Notes: generated by a model not told the origin, from the letters alone. A stretch of 64,000 bases of DNA from Anthoceros angustus (GCA_010909165.1 MU008156.1:682001-746000), one strand, 5' to 3'; positions 10,311 to 21,709 are shown, numbered from the stretch's first letter. Program-made: numbers and translations.

Positions 10311-11189
10311 ACACACAGCTTGTGCAGACGAACACGTAACCTGTAGAACTTGTGCCCGTCTGTGTGGAAGTGACCACAGATGCAGAACTGGAAGATGCGG
10401 TGGAGGTGCCCAGCAAGGATGGGGAGGACGTGACCATTATGGCGGTGGCTTTGCAGACTAGTATGGATGTGGCCACTTGTCTTTGGTGTTCAATGGCCGA
10501 TTCTCGCCTCAACAATGCACAACTATGTCATGGAGTCGCCAGATCTGGTGGTCCCTGTGTCTCAAACCTGTGGATTGAGTCCGTGAGGCACGTACTACGG
10601 TGCAATGTGACGCGTATTTGGCCCACTCATGTGGCGATCCAGTGTCATGTTTGGGGTTGGCTCCTTTGGTTGATCAGATGCCTCTCACGTGGCGACTTCT
10701 TTGTTTGTCGGCCCCGCTGGGCCCACTCACCGACATGGGTCAAATTGGTGGTGGCCACAAGGTGGCACCCATGTGTGGGTCACCCAACAAGGCCACCTAC
10801 AACTCGGTGTGTTGAAGATCGCAATGCGGCGGTGGAAGAGGATACCCGGCGGTGGAAGAGGATACCGGTGGAAGAGGATACCAGGCGGTGGAAGAGGATA
10901 CCACGTCACCAGATGACTCGAGGTCGTGCGGTGGACACCACCTTGTGCATGATGATGAAACTCGGGCATCAAGAATGACACCTGACATGCGCACCCTGTA
11001 GAACTTGTGCCGTCGTGGAAGTGACCACGATGCGAGCGGAAGATGAGGTGGAGGTGCCCGGCAAGGATGGGGAGGACGTGACCATTATGGCGTGGCTGCG
11101 GGTGGTATGGATGTGGCCACTTGTCTTGTTCAATGGCGATTCTCTGCTGGTGGGCGGCCACTATGTGTCGAGCCAGGTAAGTGGCTATT
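10311..11189 (+). pseudogene. Array II unit 3 (partial)
   Basis: Begins after the ACCTTGTGCATGATGATGAAAC block of unit 2. It repeats the ACAACTATGTCATGGAGTCG block (10512), the GTGTCATGTTTGGGGTTGG block (about 10639), the 16-bp minisatellite (10838-10905) and the GGCAAGGATGGGGAGGACGTGACC block (about 11060). The RING region is absent. Frames encode VPSKDGEDVTIM and DVATCLWC peptides also seen in later units. Several shifts break the frame. Confidence 0.5.
10838..10905 (+). repeat. 16-bp minisatellite, array c
   Basis: Four copies of the GTGGAAGAGGATACC unit in array II unit 3, some separated by CGGCG or AGGCG. Confidence 0.85.
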
Positions 11190-11892
11190 GTCATTCATAA
11201 GGATGCGGAGAAATCGCCACTTCGGCATCGGCTATACAGTGGTGGAGGTATCCGTGGACGACGCCGCCTTTGCGTAGAAAAGGCAAGCGAGGCACTCGGG
11301 AACTTTGAAGCGGAAGGGTGCCTCAAGTCCAGGAGACAGGCGTCCCAAGAAAGCTTCACAAAGTGCCATGGTGGAACAACCGGCGGGTTTGGAATTTGGT
11401 GCGTCACTGTGCGGAGATAACTTCATGGTGCGTTCGAGGCACGGTAATAAAGAAAGTTACGTGGTATGTATTGCGTTGCCGAGCCCATGGTCACATTAGC
11501 GAAGATCCAGTGATACGCAAGTCGAAGAAGAGGATACCGGTGGAAGAGGATACCGGTGGAAGAGGATACCAGCAAGAGGATACCGGTGGAAGAGGATACC
11601 TGTGTTTTCTACACCGAGTCGTGCGGTGGACACCCACCTTGTGCATGATGATGAAACTACAAGAATGACACGGCTTGTGCGACGAACACGCAACTCAGAA
11701 CTTGTGCCCGCCTGTGGAAGTGACCATGATGCGTAGCTAGAAGATGAGGTGGAGGTGCCCGGCAAGGATGGGGAGGACGTGACCACTATGGCGTGGCTGC
11801 GGGTATGGATGTGGCCACTTGTCTTTGGTGTTCCAATGGCGATTCTCTTCGGTGGGCGGCCACTATGTGTCGTGCCACCATGAAGTGGCTAT
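11190..11892 (+). pseudogene. Array II unit 4 (AT-hook-like basic segment)
   Basis: A roughly 715-bp unit: CATTCATAAGGATGCGGAG, a stretch encoding basic residues, the AAGAAAGCTTCACAAAGTGCC block, AACAACCGG, AAAGTTACGTGGTATG, the 16-bp minisatellite (11527-11602) and the GGCAAGGATGGGGAGGACG block. The basic segment corresponds to the SGRPGRPKKAS peptide of the next but one unit, but single-base gaps put it in a different frame here. Confidence 0.5.
11527..11602 (+). repeat. 16-bp minisatellite, array d
   Basis: Units of GTGGAAGAGGATACCG, interrupted once by AGCAAGAGGATACCG. The same interruption occurs in array e, which shows that units 4 and 5 share a recent origin. Confidence 0.85.
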
Positions 11893-12615
11893 TGTCATTC
11901 ATAAGGATGCGGAGAAATCGCCACTTCAAGCATGGGAAGTGGTGGAGGTATCCGGTGGACGGCGTCGATCTTTGCGTAGAAAAGGCAAGCGAGGCACTCG
12001 GGAACTTTGAAAGCGGAAGGGTGCCTCAAGTCCGGAGACCAGGCGTCCCAAGAAAGCTTCACAAAGTGCCATGGTGGAACAACCGGCGGGTTTGGAATTT
12101 GGTCTGGCGTCCACATGCGGAGATAACTTCATGGTGCGTTCGAGGCACGGTAATAAAGAGAAAGTTACGTGGTATGTATTGCGTTGCAGAGCCCATGGTC
12201 ACATTAGTGCAAATCAAGATCCAGTGATACGCAAGTCGAAGAAGAGGATACCGGTGGAAGAGGATACCGGTGGAAGAGGATACCAGCAAGAGGATACCGG
12301 TGGAAGAGGATACCTGTGTTTTCTACACCGAGTCGTGCGGTGGACACCCACCTTGTGCATGATGATGAAACTACAAGAATGACACGGCTTGTGCGACGAA
12401 CACGCAACTCAGAACTTGTGCCCGCCTGTGGAAGTGACCATGATGCGTAACTAGAAGATGAGGTGGAGGTGCCCAGCAAGGATGGGGAGGACGTGACCAT
12501 TATGGCGCGGGCTTTGCAGACCGGTATGGATGTGGCCACTTGTCTTTGGTGTTCCAATGGCCGATTCTATCACGGTGAAGCGGCCACTATGTGTCGTGCC
12601 ACCATGAAGTGGCTA
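11893..12615 (+). pseudogene. Array II unit 5
   Basis: Near copy of unit 4, about 715 bp further on, with the same block order and the same interrupted minisatellite. Differences are mostly short gaps. The frame from 12071 encodes MVEQPAGLEFGLAS and FMVRSRHGNKEKV, then runs through the minisatellite to 12382. No known domain apart from the basic segment upstream. Confidence 0.5.
12241..12316 (+). repeat. 16-bp minisatellite, array e
   Basis: Same structure as array d, including the AGCAAGAGGATACC interruption. Confidence 0.85.
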
Positions 12616-12990
12616 TTGTCATTCATAAGGATGCGGAGAAATCGCCACTTCCCGAAGCATCGGCTGCACCTGAAGTGGTGGAGGTATCTGGTGGACGACG
12701 TCAGTCTTTGCGTAGAAAAGGCAAGCCGGAGCAGACTCCAGGAACTTTGAAACGGAAGGGTGCCTCCAAGTCCGGGAGACCAGGGCGTCCCAAGAAAGCT
12801 TCACAAAGTGCCATGGTGGAACAACCGGCAGGTTTGGAATTTGGTGCAGCGTCCCTGTGTGCAGGAGATAACTTCATGGTGCGTTCGAGGCCTGGTAATA
12901 AAGAGAAAGTTCTGTGGTATGTATTATGCTGCATGAGCCCATGGTCACATTATGCAAATCAAGATCCAGTGGGGTGGTGAGATTTTGCAG
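12591..12990 (+). pseudogene. Array II unit 6 (partial): longest AT-hook-like open frame
   Basis: An open frame to 12980 encodes IHKDAEKSPLPEASAAP, VVEVSGGRRQSLRRKGK, TLKRKGASKSGRPGRPKKAS and then NFMVRSRPGNKEKVLWYV. The GRPGRPKK core resembles AT-hook motifs that bind the minor groove of AT-rich DNA, although the canonical RGRP core is imperfect. The unit is truncated at about 12975, where homology to units 4 and 5 stops. It may be the least damaged copy of the repeated exon. Protein family not recognised. Confidence 0.4.
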
Positions 12991-14510
12991 CAGTGAAAAG
13001 GTTGTGAAAAGGTTACTACTATGAGCGTGCTCATCGACAAAAGTGCCTACCACCATCGGATTCGTGGCCACGTGGTGACCCAATAATGCTTGAAGGCGAG
13101 GCATCACGACCACAAAGTTTCCAATGGTAGCTATTCCTGTGGCCAATGAGAAGAACAAGAACACTCCAGACTTCTTGGCTCTCTGCTGGATATAGAACAT
13201 GGTTGGATCAAGTTGTGGCGACATAGCATAAAGGGAGGGTCCTGCTGCAAAATATACATGGGCTTGCTTTGTTCTTAGTCCTGTGGTCACTTTTTGTCAA
13301 GGCTAGACATGTGTAGGATGCTGTGGATGGACAGTATTAATGTGCAAGCATCCATAATTGGCATAGATGTGAATCCTTGCACTTTTGACAATCATGTTAC
13401 TTGTGGGAGAATGCACCTGGTTTTTGTGGGTCCTGTGAAGCAATTCTCCGTTTGTAGTTCATAGCAACGTTGGGAGGAAGCTACCCGGTTGTAATTGCTC
13501 AATGTACGAGCAAACCCAGCCACACACTTCCGCGAGAATAGAGGGCCTCGGATGGTCTACGAAAACAATGCCTCAGAGTCTGATCCGCAGTTCAATGCTC
13601 GTGGCACGGACACATATACAATTCCAATGACACCAGATTAGTTTAATGACACACGGCCATGTAGACATTTTGTGGGATAGAACACACAACAAAGACTGGG
13701 CTACTGCAGAACCAGCTTTAACATGAAACCAAAGATCCAAAATATGCCACACCACCGATTTCACACTGCCACCCCTCGTGGCCCAAAAGGCGATGTAATG
13801 TACAATGCCACAAAACAAGCATCAAGGGATCTGCTCCGCCATCCACCCATTGTCACACAACCTATCTAGTGTCGTGGATGTGCAAAGCCAGCCAGGACGG
13901 AAGGAACCTGTTGCCCAACCTCGGGTGGCGCCCTCAATCTATCACATCGCCAGTGTCCTCCTCGCTTGAGTCCCCCTGCCAGAAACTGTGCAGATCGGTG
14001 CCTTCGCTGTTCTAGCTTTGCGTCAATGACTCTCTCCAATCTAGAATGTCCTATTATGCGTGTCCATAGTGCACGGCACTGCCAGAAACATCCCCTTCCG
14101 GATTTCCATTATGTCTCCATTCATCCACGTCATTCTCACTGTTGCCTTCCGGCAATTTGATATCCTCCCAAGTACATATCACGCTGTGGGAGGTCCCTCA
14201 ATAATGCCTCATCCAACAAAGCTTCATCCGGCACTTGAAGTGGTCAGGCTGTATGATCCACTTCTGCACGTGAAAACCACTTCCAAGAACGCTGTAGCAC
14301 TAGCCCAATGTTATTCTCCACAATGATAACAATCTCCTTCCGGTCCACCCAAAAGGCTTCCCACCACTTGTACTCTTCAGCAGTCACTATGGACGCAAAT
14401 CTTTTAACCCTTCCTGCAAATGGGCCACACCTTCCGTCGGTGATAGGATACCTGCCGTTCCCTTCTTATCCCCCCCCTAGCTCCACCCGCATGCACCGAC
14501 GGGTGGAGCT
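12990..14510. other. No recognisable gene
   Basis: A minus-strand frame at 12874-13290 has a hydrophobic middle (GVFLFFSLATGIATIGNFVVV) that could be a membrane segment, but nothing around it supports a gene. Other frames (13573-13818 minus, 13966-14326 plus) show no family resemblance. The region may hold old, decayed repeats. Confidence 0.5.
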
Positions 14511-14855
14511 AGAAAGCGCCGCCGGCCGGCGCCTCCCTAACATGCCTCGCTCATGGGCGCCGGCCGGCGCCTCCCTAACATGCCTCGCTCATGGGCGGCC
14601 GGCGCCTCCCCCCTGCTCATGGCGCCGGCGGTCGGCTCCCTCCCCTAGCACACCGCCCATGGTGCCGTGGCGCCCCCAACACGCCTGCTTGCCCATGGGC
14701 GGCGGCCGGCGCCTCAACATGCCTTGCCTTGCCCATGGGCGCCGCCGGCCGCCTCCTCCCAACACGCTATGCCTTGCCCATGGGCGCCGGCCGGCCGGCT
14801 CCCTCCCAACACGCCTGCCTTGCCCATGGGCGCCGGCCGGCGGCCGGGCAAGGCA
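14510..14855. repeat. GC-rich palindromic minisatellite (GCCCATGGGCGCCGGCCGGC)
   Basis: About seven degenerate units of 40-60 bp. Each combines the palindrome GCCCATGGGC with GCCGGC or CGGCCGGCG and a spacer such as CTCCCAACACGCCTGCCTT. Nearly all bases are G or C in the core, in sharp contrast to the AT-rich flank after 15100. The open frames in it (14308-14943 and overlaps) are Pro/Arg/Ala repeats of the satellite and not taken as a gene. Confidence 0.85.
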
Positions 14856-15029
14856 TAGCGACCATAGGCGACCAGGTTTCGGTGGCAGATGTGGTGGTTA
14901 CCGATCGTACACGAGACACCATCTCCGCTCAGGTCATCACTAACCGTCCAGGTTGGGCTCCTGCCGGAGGAGCGGCTCTCAAGGTCCGCAAATATAGCAG
15001 GATGCAGGTACAGTAGGTGACTTTAGGTA

Positions 15030-15700
15030 GGGAGCTCAGTTGCTCCTCTTCACCTCGACCCCCTGGTCCCCTTTGGTTGTCCCCTCCTAGATGGGCTTTT
15101 CCCATCGTTTTTTCACCTCAATAAAATCTGCTCTTAACGTGGCTGACACACAATTTCAACATTCTAGTTTTTAAGTTAAAGGAAACTTGGCTCTAATCTT
15201 ATGGGAGATGCTGATCGAGGAGTCCAAGGGCTATCGCCTTCTATTCATAATTGAAGCTTTGTACAAACTAATGTAAGTATCATAAAAATCTGGTTTTGAT
15301 AAATGAATCTGGTTAATACGCACACAGTATATAATTCAAAAAATATCTCAGTTATCTTTGATGCGTGACAAGCTGAAACTTGTCTAGATAAGATAAAGTA
15401 ATAATTTTGAATTTTACTGAATAAAAAATAAATATATAAAATTCTTATTGTAGTAATCCATATATATTATCATAGTTTTATGCTTTTATTCTAAAACTCC
15501 AATTGATGTCTGCACTAAAGACAAGGAATGGAGACTTTATGTAGGAAAACGAGATGGAAAACATAATCTAATCTTCATAGGTATACACCAACTGATATTT
15601 GTACTAAAATATAATCTAATCTTTATTGGTATACACATCTGATATTTGCACTAAAACATAATCTCCGATGTGATTTTGGTTCCTCTTCTCTGAAAAGGAA
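15030..15700. other. AT-rich spacer with a 47-bp tandem duplication
   Basis: No gene seen. At about 15563-15657 a segment (AATCTAATCTT..GGTATACAC..TGATATTTG) occurs twice in tandem with a few changes. From about 15870 the base composition turns GC-rich towards the PSD gene, consistent with a promoter and 5' leader. Confidence 0.6.
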
Positions 15701-16108
15701 TATGGATATCGCTGAATCATGTGTTAGGAGCAACTTTATCTACGAGAGCGCTTTATATTATTTCAAAACGAATTCAAAAGGAATAAAGGGGCAAAAAATA
15801 GGTACCTACTATGGGCCTACCTACGACGGAAGGGGTGAGCTGTATACAAACGTTAGAGTGGTTAAATTTTCACCGGCCACCGGCCCGAGTTTCGGGTCAG
15901 CCACTGTCACTCCCGCGTTCACGCAACGGGGGCAGGACTCAAGTGGTCTCTCTGTTCTGGCCGGACCAGTGTCCTCTCGGTCCCGCTCCCCGGCCTCCCT
16001 ATGCGGCGAACACTGGCGGGTCGCGCGGCCATGTTCTGTGCGCCAGCCTGATCGATCCACCCACATTTCTAGATTGCGCGATTCGGCCGCGGCCCATCGT
16101 CGCTAAAC

Positions 16109-19100
16109 ATGGGGCAATGTCTGGGGAGAGGTTCGGAAGCTCGGGACTCCCCGCTGCCAAAAGGCGATGCGTCCTCCAGAAAAGCCTCTTCCCACGCGAC
16201 CTCGGTGGACGGGAGTAGCAAGGCCTCACGTATCTTGAGCAAGGAGAAGTTCAGCGGAATCGCCCGAATTGAGCTGATTCAGGTCACCAGTTCGGGATTC
16301 AGCTGCACGTTCGTTTAGTCTGAGGGATCTGGTATCTGCCGTTGCCGGTTGCGGGATGGTGCGTAACTGACATTTGTGCTATGTCCGCACTCAGGCGAAG
16401 ATGCAGTTTAAGGATACCTGGTTCGCGTGCGTGTCGCTTGGGGAACAGACATTCCGCACGGCAAATTCGAAAAGGTACAGCTGTTTGGCCTTGTCGCCGT
16501 CGTTGCTGTTGCTGGCAGTTCGTTGTTGTGGTCTGATTAAATGCTGCAGCTGGAGGTCTGAATGTTTCATTTGTCTGGAGGCCGCCACTGTCTGATGTAA
16601 TTGACCGTGTGTGATGCGTTCGCTGCCTGTTCCTCCCACAGTACAGATAAGCCCGTCTGGAAGTCTGTAAGTTTCTGTTCCCTTTGTTTTAGGACTAAGC
16701 TTGTCTCGTCCATAATTTATTTCGTCCTTCTTGTTTTTAATGTCGACAGTGTTGGCATTAGGGGGAAAATGATGGTACGACGGTCTGTTTGGGTGGATAC
16801 TTGGCAGGAAAAGAAGGTGGTGCTCGAGAAAGATGGGCCTCGAATTGTTCGTGTGTCTGTGTTTGAGGTGCTGGTTTTTATGTTTCTCGCTTTTCGTGTC
16901 TTAGTCGTTTCAGCTACGGGGAGCCTGCTTGAGTGACAGTGTGCACCTATGTGCAGACGAATGTGGTTACTTCAAATAATCTGGTCGGTTACTGCGAGCT
17001 CGATTTGACAAACGTGTTTGATGGTGTAAGTTTCTTCATGTTAGGTTTTGAAGTCAAAGATGCAGTTTGTCCACAGTGCAATGTCCCTTTGTGAGAATAA
17101 TGTGCGGTCAACCCCCACCACCAGGCAGAAAAGCATGAGCGTGAGGTCCATGACCTGTATGACCCAAGCACGAAGTCAAGGCTAGTAGGAAAGATCACTC
17201 TTTCTTACAGCGCTGAGGTTTGCTCCAAACCCGAGCCTTACAAACTCCGGTTTTTCAAATGGAGGATAACACTGAATGGACTCTCTTCATGCCAGACCAT
17301 TACGTTGATTGTGACTCTTAAGAGTGCAGGACAGCGAGGCTACAGAAAAGGGATTTGCCCGTCGTCTCCTATCTCTCATGGTCAGCATTTTGTTGGAAGG
17401 AGTGGTTGGTAGACACTGTCCTTGGGAGATCATCTGCTCACATATGGATGACTTGTTTGGAACCAGGACTTTGATGAGAGTGGGGAGTTGACACTACCCG
17501 AGTTCTGGGAACTTGTCAAAGCTTTTGGCAACAAGATCTCTGATCAAGAGGTACTGTGGTCTGGTTTCAGGTACTCAGAAGCAGTTTTGTTGTGTGGATT
17601 GACCACTTGGGTACAGGTCTACTTTCTATACACTCTCAGAGTCATTTGTGAGTACAGCTTGAAGAACTTTTCGTCCGGGCCGATCGCAATGGGGATGGGA
17701 AAGTTTCTGCAGATGAGCTTGCTAGCCTTCTGGCTATCCATTCAGAAAGGTAAGCTTATTGCATATCATGGTCTTGGAGTCCTCAACTGTGCTCGTCAGC
17801 TCTTGCGTTGCATATATTGGTTGTACATACTATGTTGTGTGTAAGACGAACATGTGACCCATTTTATGTGCAACCAGGACAATGTTCATGAAGAGGTGTC
17901 CTGTGTGTGGTGACGAGCTTGGAAGTGTGGATGCCCTGAATGATATGATCCACTTAAGCCTCTGTTTTGATGAGGGCACTGGAAATCAGATCATGACGGG
18001 TGGCTTTTTGACAGAGAAGCAGGCCTCGTATGGGTAAAGTCAAGTGCTCTTCTGTGATTCTATTCAGTATGAGAGATGATTGGCACTACTGACAGACTGA
18101 GGTCAACCTGGATCTCACATTTTCTGTCGGTTCCAGGTGGATGTTTAAGCTTAGTGAATGGGCCAGCTTGTCCACATATGATGTTGGGCTGAAGTCCGGA
18201 GCTAATGCAGGGCACATCTTGGTCTGATCTTGGAAAACTGCAGATTTTCTATCTTTAGAAGAAATCATTTTTACAGAGCAATTATGGCCATCATGACTGA
18301 AATGGTTAGCATGATAATCTTGTTCTGCAAGGTGTTTGATCGAAGAACGAAAATGATAGTGGAAGAGCTTATCGACCAAAAAATAGTGCTTGCAATGCGC
18401 GCAATCTATCAGTCGAAGTTGGGATTGGCACTTCTGGACGCTGGTAGTTCTCAGGCCTTGTGCCACCTGCTAAAATTCACACCTTGAACTCGAAGCTCTT
18501 TAATTTCAGATTGCATTGTCTGCATGCAGGCACTAAGAACATGTTGCTGAGTATTTCCCAAAAGCAAGGGGAGCGAATGAACTCCGGAGAATCAGTGGCC
18601 GAAATTCCAGCATTTATTGATTTCTTCAAGGCAAGCGAGTTGAATTTTGTGGAAGGTGCCTATACAGCTGGTTTGTTGGAGACATGCAAGTTCTGACTAC
18701 ATATTTGGACAGGATCGCATCAACATTGATGAGTTCAAGTACCCCGTGGGGCACTACAAGGTCTTTATTCCTGATCTCGCGCCTGCCTGTCTGCTGAAAA
18801 AACGTTAAATTGGAAGCTGCCTACGGAGGATATATGTCTAGCAGTTGCCGGTGTGATGCTAAGCTTGGCCCCATTGTTCTTACCTATGCCAGGTTGTTTC
18901 ATATGCTGTGTAGAATTTCAATGAGTTCTTTGTGAGAGAGCTTAAGCCTGGGGCTCGTCCTATTGCATATCCCACGAATGATGGAGTGGCTGTAAGTGCG
19001 GCTGATTGCCGGTTGATGGTATTCACAAATGCTGATGATGCCACCAGGTTTTGGATAAAGGTACATCATCGCCGATAATTCCTTAGTCCTTTGATGTTGT

Positions 19101-20505
19101 CATGTTGCGCTGGTTATCTGTAGTCCTGATTGTTATCACGTTTAATATGCAGGTCGGCGTGAAATGTTTGACTCTCTTATGTGAGTTTGGCTGGTGAATT
19201 GTTGCATTGCAGGGGCGGAAATTCTCAATTGCTGGCCTTCTAGGAGACGAGAAGATGTCGAAGGATTTTGACAAGGGGTCACTAGCAATTTTTCGTCTTG
19301 CACCTCAGGTCAACTTCTGCCACACACGTCCAGTTGTTCTTGCCCAACAGAATTAAGATGTATTACAATTTGTTTTCCTTCTCGAAACAGCTATTTTTGC
19401 AAGGTAGGGTGTTCACTGGCTGCTTGCTGTTATCAGGATTACCACCGTTTCCATTTCCCTGTCACTGGTATAGTGGGAGAGATTGTTGATATACCAGGGC
19501 ATCTGTACACGGTATGCAGTACAGCTCTAGACTGCTACGCTAAATTTTAGCACGTGAATTTTGCTTCATCTGGTTAAGGAGTTCCCGTGGCCAGCTGATG
19601 AATCTATGGTCTATCTGCAGGTGAACCCCATCGCTGTGAATAGTAAGTACTGCAACGTCTTTACTGAAAATAAGAGAGCAGTTACTGTCCTTCAAACTCA
19701 CGAATTTGGCAAGGTGAGAAGATTGTGTGCACACAAACTAGAGTCCTGGACCAACTTCAGATTACTGCTTCGATTGTATTTCTGATCGTTGTAATAGCCG
19801 GTAGTAAGTTACCTTAAGGGCTCCAGATGTTGCATTCGTGATCGTCTTCCAGGTGGCCTTTGTTGCCATTGGAGCAACAATGGTTGGCTCAATTGCCTTT
19901 TCAAGAAAGCAAGGGGACCGGGTTAGAAAGGGTGATGAGGTACTGCAGTCCTCTCGTGTTACTAGCATCTGCATTCCTTTCTGTCGTGTTTAACGACCAC
20001 ACTCTGAAGAGAATTTTTTTGTAAATCGAGATTTAAGAGAACTTGCTCTTGTGCTCCTTCCAGTTTGGTTACTTCTCGTTTGGGGGCAGTACCTGCGTAT
20101 GTGTGTTCCAACAGGTATGTTAATTGACCTTGACATGTTTTAGGACGTGAACTTTTGACTGCATCCTCACTACTACGTGCCATTTTGCAGAAAGCAATAG
20201 AGTTTGATGAGGACCTGTTGGCCAACAGTGAGAGATCCTTGGAGACCCTTGTCTCTGTCGGTATGACACTGGGAGTCTGCAAGGCTTTATCATATGATAC
20301 AGATATGGAGCGACCAACGCAAAAGGACAGTGTACTGGGCCTAAACAACGAGATAGCTAGACGAGGCATCACTGCCACAAAAAGCATAAATGTGAGGGAT
20401 GGCCATCTTGGTCTGGAGGGTGCACAGGAAGACTCTGTGCAAAGAAGCAATAGTGCTGGTAGCTTTGGAGGAAGTCACGGAAGCAATAGCAGCAGTAGGC
20501 ACTGA
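16109..20505 (+). CDS. PSD2: Phosphatidylserine decarboxylase with C2 and EF-hands (PSD2/PSD3 type)
   Basis: Converts phosphatidylserine to phosphatidylethanolamine; plant PSD2/PSD3 enzymes act in the endomembrane system. Exons: 16109-16282, 16395-16474, 16642-16666, 16808-16867, 16957-17025, 17125-17217, 17330-17380, 17467-17550, 17658-17749, 17878-18033, 18137-18221, 18332-18443, 18530-18630, 18713-18760, 18914-19060, 19213-19308, 19437-19511, 19621-19713, 19853-19939, 20064-20114, 20191-20505. They sum to 2094 nt (697 residues) with one open frame. A C2 domain spans about 50-167. EF-hand loops start at Asp185 (DFDESGEL) and Asp221 (DRNGDG). A CPVC pair follows, then the catalytic domain. 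FGGST (Ser585) is the self-cleavage site that yields the pyruvoyl group. The Ser/Gly-rich tail of about 60 residues is longer than usual. The 18631 intron starts with GC. PSD3 would be equally fitting. Confidence 0.95.
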
Positions 20506-20780
20506 TTCATGTGTTTTACTGTCTTGCGGTTGGTTGAACGATTGTCTTTAAGGTGGCGGAAAACACCGTTATGAACGCAGGTCGTCCTACGGTAGTATTG
20601 CAGTCCGGCAGGTGACGGGGTAATAAATGATAAATCATCCTTTTTAAGCATGGGACTGATGCGACTGGTATACAAAAGAGTAGGAAGACTTCGAGATCAA
20701 GTTCGTGAAGGGACGTTTCCTGGCTGCCTCGATCGAACATGCACGCGGGATTTTTGTGCTGCTCCTGCTACTTTTCTCCG

Positions 20781-20958
20781 ATGCTTTGGGTCCACAACTG
20801 TAAGTACAACTGTCTCACCGTTGCCTCCGCTTTTAAATGGATGCTTCGGGTCCACAAACTTAAGTACAACTGTCTCACCGTGGCCTCCGCTTTTAAATGG
20901 ATGCTTCGGGTCCACAAACCTAAGTACAACTGTCTCCCCGTTGCCTCCACTTTAAATG
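20781..20958. repeat. 60-bp tandem repeat, three copies
   Basis: Three head-to-tail copies of an exactly 60-bp unit (starting ATGCTTTGGGTCCACAA, ending CCGCTTTTAAATGG), with only a handful of substitutions and a slightly degraded last copy. It lies between the PSD gene and the tRNA-Arg gene. Confidence 0.9.
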
Positions 20959-21023
20959 CACCACATCGCGTCAACAAAACGTATCTACCGCGATGATAAA
21001 TTTGTTATCGCCGTACGCGCGAA

Positions 21024-21096
21024 CGCGCGAGGCAGGGGTCGAACCTGCGACTTTCTGCTTAGGAAACAGACGCTCTATCCACTGAGCTACACGCGC
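21024..21096 (-). tRNA. tRNA-Arg (anticodon CCT)
   Basis: On the minus strand 73 bases fold as a tRNA. The acceptor starts GCGCG and pairs with CGCGC at the 3' side (one T-T mismatch at the sixth pair). The A box is GTAGCTCAGTGGAT, the anticodon loop TTCCTAA lies between TCTGT and GCAGA (anticodon CCT), and the B box is GGTTCGACCCC. No CCA is encoded, as expected for a nuclear gene. The sequence closely resembles plant nuclear tRNA-Arg(CCT). The single acceptor mismatch is the only oddity. Confidence 0.92.
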
Positions 21097-21636
21097 TAAT
21101 TAATGCTTTTATAATATTTAAATTTATATATTCACATAACATGGCTGAATATTCTCCAACTTAGTTGCTTCTTTTTCATTATTCTTGATCTTTAGTTTTC
21201 AGCCATTGACGCTCTGGCCCTTCGGAACGTCTACCAAATCTGACGATCAAATCGAACAAACGATTAGAAGTTTGGACTGGACTATCTGTTGTAGTGGCTA
21301 GCATGCTTATCCGCACAGATGGCGCCACAGCTAACAGATCTTGATCATCCGCCTAGTTAAATAATTATCAGAGTGGTTGTGCATATCCGACAATTTTCAT
21401 CATATGGGATGCAACTCCATAGCTGGATCTCAAGATGAGAGAAACAACTACGGGGTACCCTATGAGAGGGGAGTATTTTGTGGAGTAAAGCGCTGTGCAG
21501 GATCGAGACCAACTACCCAACGCATGCACCTCCACTCCAGAAATAGAGATAATTTAGAAACAATTTGAATGGTCCAAAAGAACGAAAGGTGTGCGAGATC
21601 GGGAAGGATTGGTCATTATCTTTATGTTTTTCAACA

Positions 21637-21709
21637 CGCACGATGCAGGAGTCAAACCTGCGAATTCATCTCAGGGTAGGGACGTTCTATCCCCTGAGCT
21701 ACATCGCAC
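21637..21709 (-). pseudogene. Decayed tRNA-Arg(CCT)-like copy
   Basis: On the minus strand the acceptor GTGCGAT pairs with ATCGTGC, and the A box GTAGCTCAGGGGAT and a B box GGTTTGACTCC are present, spaced as in the tRNA-Arg 540 bp away. The anticodon arm no longer pairs, and the anticodon region (ACCCTGA) is changed and one base shorter. It therefore looks like an old duplicate with an intact acceptor stem. It could also be a tRNA-derived element. Confidence 0.7.

Noticed and set aside
13573..13818. LINE-type reverse-transcriptase remnant on the minus strand
   Set aside because: Some Trp/Val/Leu spacing recalls the zinc-binding end of LINE proteins, but no catalytic motif is present and flanks give nothing.
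14308..14943. 211-codon proline-rich frame
   Set aside because: Runs through the GC-rich palindromic minisatellite; neighbouring frames are open too, so there is no coding support.
20781..20958. CRISPR-like array
   Set aside because: Three directly adjacent 60-bp units without spacers, in plant nuclear DNA; a plain tandem repeat.
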